The notes beneath the pieces are model-generated. The model saw only the letters and a program-made list of their open reading frames with translations. It had not been told where the DNA came from and searched no databases. Source: Chthoniobacterales bacterium (GTDB lineage: Bacteria > Verrucomicrobiota > Verrucomicrobiia > Chthoniobacterales > JACTMZ01). Taken from it: a stretch of DNA of 7,457 nucleotides. This document shows, one piece after another, positions 6,133 through 7,457 of this stretch (positions within the stretch are counted from its first letter, which is position 1; each line of letters opens with the position of its first letter). The stretch is from positions 1-7,457 of the forward strand of contig JAFMJK010000102.1 of assembly GCA_017853515.1 (NCBI GenBank), given 5' to 3'. The position numbers and the translations under genes were made by a program.

Positions 6133-6924
6133 TTATTTGGACGTGAGGAAAAATCCGCGCTGCTTTTCCGAGACGGGCATGCCGAGCTTTCCCATGACCA
6201 GCATCATGTCTTCCCAGACTTTGCGCTTCTCCGTGTTCGATCCGTTGCGCAGGAGATACGAGGGATGGTAGGTGGCGAGGAGCGGGATGTTCTCGAAAGT
6301 GAACCAACGTCCGCGCATCGCGCCCATCGGTTCATCCGTGCCCGTGAGTCCGGTCATGGCTGTTTTGCCCAGCGCGACGAGGATGCGCGGTTGGATGATG
6401 GCGATCTGCTCGCGCAGGTAGGGGAGGCAGCGCTGCATTTCCTCCGCGGTCGGCGGACGGTTGCCGGAAGCGTTTGGCGGCATGTCCGGACGGCACTTCA
6501 GAACGTTCGCGATGTAGATGTCATCGCGCGACAGTCCCATCGCGTTGATGATTTTGGTGAGAAGTTCCCCGGCGCGTCCGACAAACGGCTCGCCCTGTTT
6601 GTCCTCATCCGCTCCCGGCGCCTCGCCGACAAACATCAGCTCCGCATGAGGATTGCCTGCGCCGAAAACGGTTTGCGTTCGGAATGCGGCCAAGTGCTCG
6701 CATTTGCGGCAGGTGCTGACCGCCTCGCGCAGCGCGGCCAGCCTCGCTTCGCGAGGCATTTCAGATTTCACATTTGAAATTGGAGAATTCTTGGAGCGGA
6801 GGTCGGTTTTGCCCAGTCGCTCCAGCGATTCCCGGCTCACTCCGGTGCGGCGCGGGCCCAGCAGATCCCGGCGGGTGCGCAGGGAATGTGCGAGGAGTGC
6901 GGCGGTTTCTTGCAACGAGGACAT
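6133..6924 (-). CDS. udg: Family 4 (Fe-S) uracil-DNA glycosylase
   Basis: This 263-residue enzyme should excise uracil from DNA and start base-excision repair. Four cysteines placed as in family 4/5 enzymes can ligate a [4Fe-4S] cluster: C72 and C75 (CRKC), C144 (LKCRP) and C166 (QRCLPYL). Active-site motif 1 is G100-E-A-P-G-A-D-E107. Motif 2 is H220-P-S in TYHPSYLLR. GEPFVGRAGELL (111-122) and VALGKTA (183-189) are also family-typical. The GEAPG form with glutamate favours family 4 over 5. The first about 60 residues are an extension outside the catalytic domain. Residues 47-56 of it (S-P-I-S-N-V-K-S-E-M) are translated from a four-unit heptanucleotide repeat, copy 2. ATG 6924 is used because the whole extension looks coding, though M56 at 6759 is a possible shorter start. 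There is no clear Shine-Dalgarno; the leader is repeat copy 3. Confidence 0.93.
   Translation of the reverse strand: MSSLQETAALLAHSLRTRRDLLGPRRTGVSRESLERLGKTDLRSKNSPISNVKSEMPREARLAALREAVSTCRKCEHLAAFRTQTVFGAGNPHAELMFVGEAPGADEDKQGEPFVGRAGELLTKIINAMGLSRDDIYIANVLKCRPDMPPNASGNRPPTAEEMQRCLPYLREQIAIIQPRILVALGKTAMTGLTGTDEPMGAMRGRWFTFENIPLLATYHPSYLLRNGSNTEKRKVWEDMMLVMGKLGMPVSEKQRGFFLTSK
6758..6785. repeat. Heptanucleotide repeat cluster, copy 2, inside udg
   Basis: Four seven-base words start at 6758, 6765, 6772 and 6779: ATTTCAG, ATTTCAC, ATTTGAA and ATTGGAG. The block is in frame inside the N-terminal extension of the uracil-DNA glycosylase and encodes S-P-I-S-N-V-K-S-E-M on the minus strand. The codon that would be a TGA stop in a uniform CTGAAAT or TTGAAAT array is here TCA, because the second minus-strand unit is TTCAAAT. 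Confidence 0.75.
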
Positions 6925-6935
6925 GGGAAGAAAGG

Positions 6936-6963
6936 ATTTCAGATTTGAAATTTGAGATTTCAG
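6936..6963. repeat. Heptanucleotide repeat cluster, copy 3, at a gene junction
   Basis: Four words start at 6936, 6943, 6950 and 6957: ATTTCAG, ATTTGAA, ATTTGAG and ATTTCAG. The cluster differs from copy 4 at only two of 28 positions, and a 19-bp stretch (6946-6964) recurs exactly at 7173-7191. It fills most of the 35-base gap between the four-helix-bundle gene and udg. Its first minus-strand unit supplies the TGA stop of the former (6962-6960). Confidence 0.85.
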
Positions 6964-7457
6964 ACGGGACGTTTTGGCCTTTTCTTCGCCGGGTGTCCAT
7001 CGGGCAAAGCGGCCGCGAGCTTTTCGAGGAAAGCATCGGCCTTTTTCTTTTGCTCATGGCGGTTGCGCTCCGCGTTGTTCAGATGCCTCTGGCCCCGGAT
7101 GGGAGAGTTTTGCAGCGAATCGGTCCAGCCGCGGATCTGCCGGGAACAACTCTCGGCTTTAGATTTCAAATCTGAAATTTGAGATTTCAGATCTCTCAGT
7201 GCGGGCCGCCGCTCGAAGTAATTGAGCATCGACCGCACTTCGCCGGCCGAGCCGGGGGCGATGTAAAGAAAGCTGAGTAATTCATTCGTCGTCCCGCGCT
7301 CGAAGCCTTCGGCGATGTTGTTGGAGACGGAAAGAGATGCGCGTTCCAATTGATCGCGTTTCGACCAACTGATTCGATTCTTCGCCGCGGACAGAAAATC
7401 CTCGCAGCCCTCAGCCAGTTCAATGGCGGCGTTCCAAACCGGCAGATCTTCGAAGCG
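6960..7457 (-). CDS. Four-helix-bundle protein (S23/IVS-encoded type), N-terminus beyond the right edge
   Basis: The frame is open to the right window edge and shows 165 residues; only the first few residues are probably missing, since F-E-D-L-P-V-W (visible residues 2-8) is the usual start of this family. S-N-N-I-A-E-G-F (45-52) and FLYIAPGSAGEVRSML (62-77) are the hallmark helices. The family was first seen in 23S rRNA intervening sequences of spirochaetes, folds as a four-helix bundle and has no agreed function when free-standing. The Pro in IAPGS is unusual: a basic or other non-Pro residue is normal there. Residues after about 84 are a C-terminal extension beyond the usual about 120 residues. 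It begins with the repeat-encoded L-K-S-Q-I-S-D-L-K-S (90-99) and ends in a Lys/Pro-rich tail. Repeat copy 3 provides the stop codon. The gene lies 35 bases upstream of udg; no functional link is evident. Confidence 0.85.
   Translation of the reverse strand, partial: RFEDLPVWNAAIELAEGCEDFLSAAKNRISWSKRDQLERASLSVSNNIAEGFERGTTNELLSFLYIAPGSAGEVRSMLNYFERRPALRDLKSQISDLKSKAESCSRQIRGWTDSLQNSPIRGQRHLNNAERNRHEQKKKADAFLEKLAAALPDGHPAKKRPKRPV
7163..7190. repeat. Heptanucleotide repeat cluster, copy 4, inside the four-helix-bundle gene
   Basis: Four words start at 7163, 7170, 7177 and 7184: ATTTCAA, ATCTGAA, ATTTGAG and ATTTCAG. The last three words form a perfect 9-bp inverted repeat (7170-7178 and 7184-7192) with the 5-base loop TTGAG. 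On the minus strand it is in frame and encodes L-K-S-Q-I-S-D-L-K-S, a pattern with hydrophobic residues spaced 4 and 3 apart. Confidence 0.85.

Noticed and set aside
6960..7457. The four-helix-bundle gene as part of an rRNA intervening sequence or as an Avd protein of a diversity-generating retroelement
   Set aside because: No 23S rRNA sequence surrounds it, and no reverse transcriptase or template/variable repeat is in view. The free-standing family is common.

Overview
This is a GC-rich bacterial window in which every supported gene lies on the minus strand. Reading along that strand from the right edge, the order is: a four-helix-bundle (S23/IVS-type) protein cut by the window edge, a family-4 Fe-S uracil-DNA glycosylase, a PlsC-like acyltransferase, an alpha/beta hydrolase, a stand-alone CoaB-type protein, a regulatory gap, a large adenosylcobalamin-dependent ribonucleotide reductase (nrdJ), a strong terminator, and a tRNA-Gln(TTG) cut by the left edge. 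Gene content, GC-rich coding and short AT-rich interspersed repeats that read as I-S-(D/N)-(L/V)-K-S in proteins suggest a verrucomicrobial, Opitutus-like bacterium. That placement is inference from memory, not from a search.

From 7457 to 3751 the genes sit close together with gaps of 35, 7, 1 and 40 bases, so they may be one transcript. The acyltransferase/hydrolase junction is the tightest: the stop and the next ATG are one base apart, with a good Shine-Dalgarno inside the upstream gene. No shared pathway is obvious. DNA repair, lipid acylation, an orphan hydrolase and CoA biosynthesis look like a housekeeping string rather than a dedicated system.

Between coaB and nrdJ (3498-3750) there are two 16-bp imperfect palindromes exactly 31 bp apart, which fit tandem NrdR boxes. 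nrdJ therefore looks like a separately promoted, NrdR-controlled gene ending at a rho-independent terminator. Between the terminator and the tRNA lies an imperfect ~51-bp tandem duplication containing a strong hairpin.

The most unusual signal is a family of AT-rich repeats, each built of exactly four 7-bp words (plus-strand consensus ATTTSAR). Four clusters occur: one beside the tRNA, one inside the glycosylase reading frame, one at the boundary between the four-helix-bundle and glycosylase genes (where it supplies the upstream stop codon), and one inside the four-helix-bundle frame. Both in-frame copies are read in the same phase and give an amphipathic heptad-like peptide. I see no new defence, mobile or biosynthetic system, no CRISPR array and no transposase.
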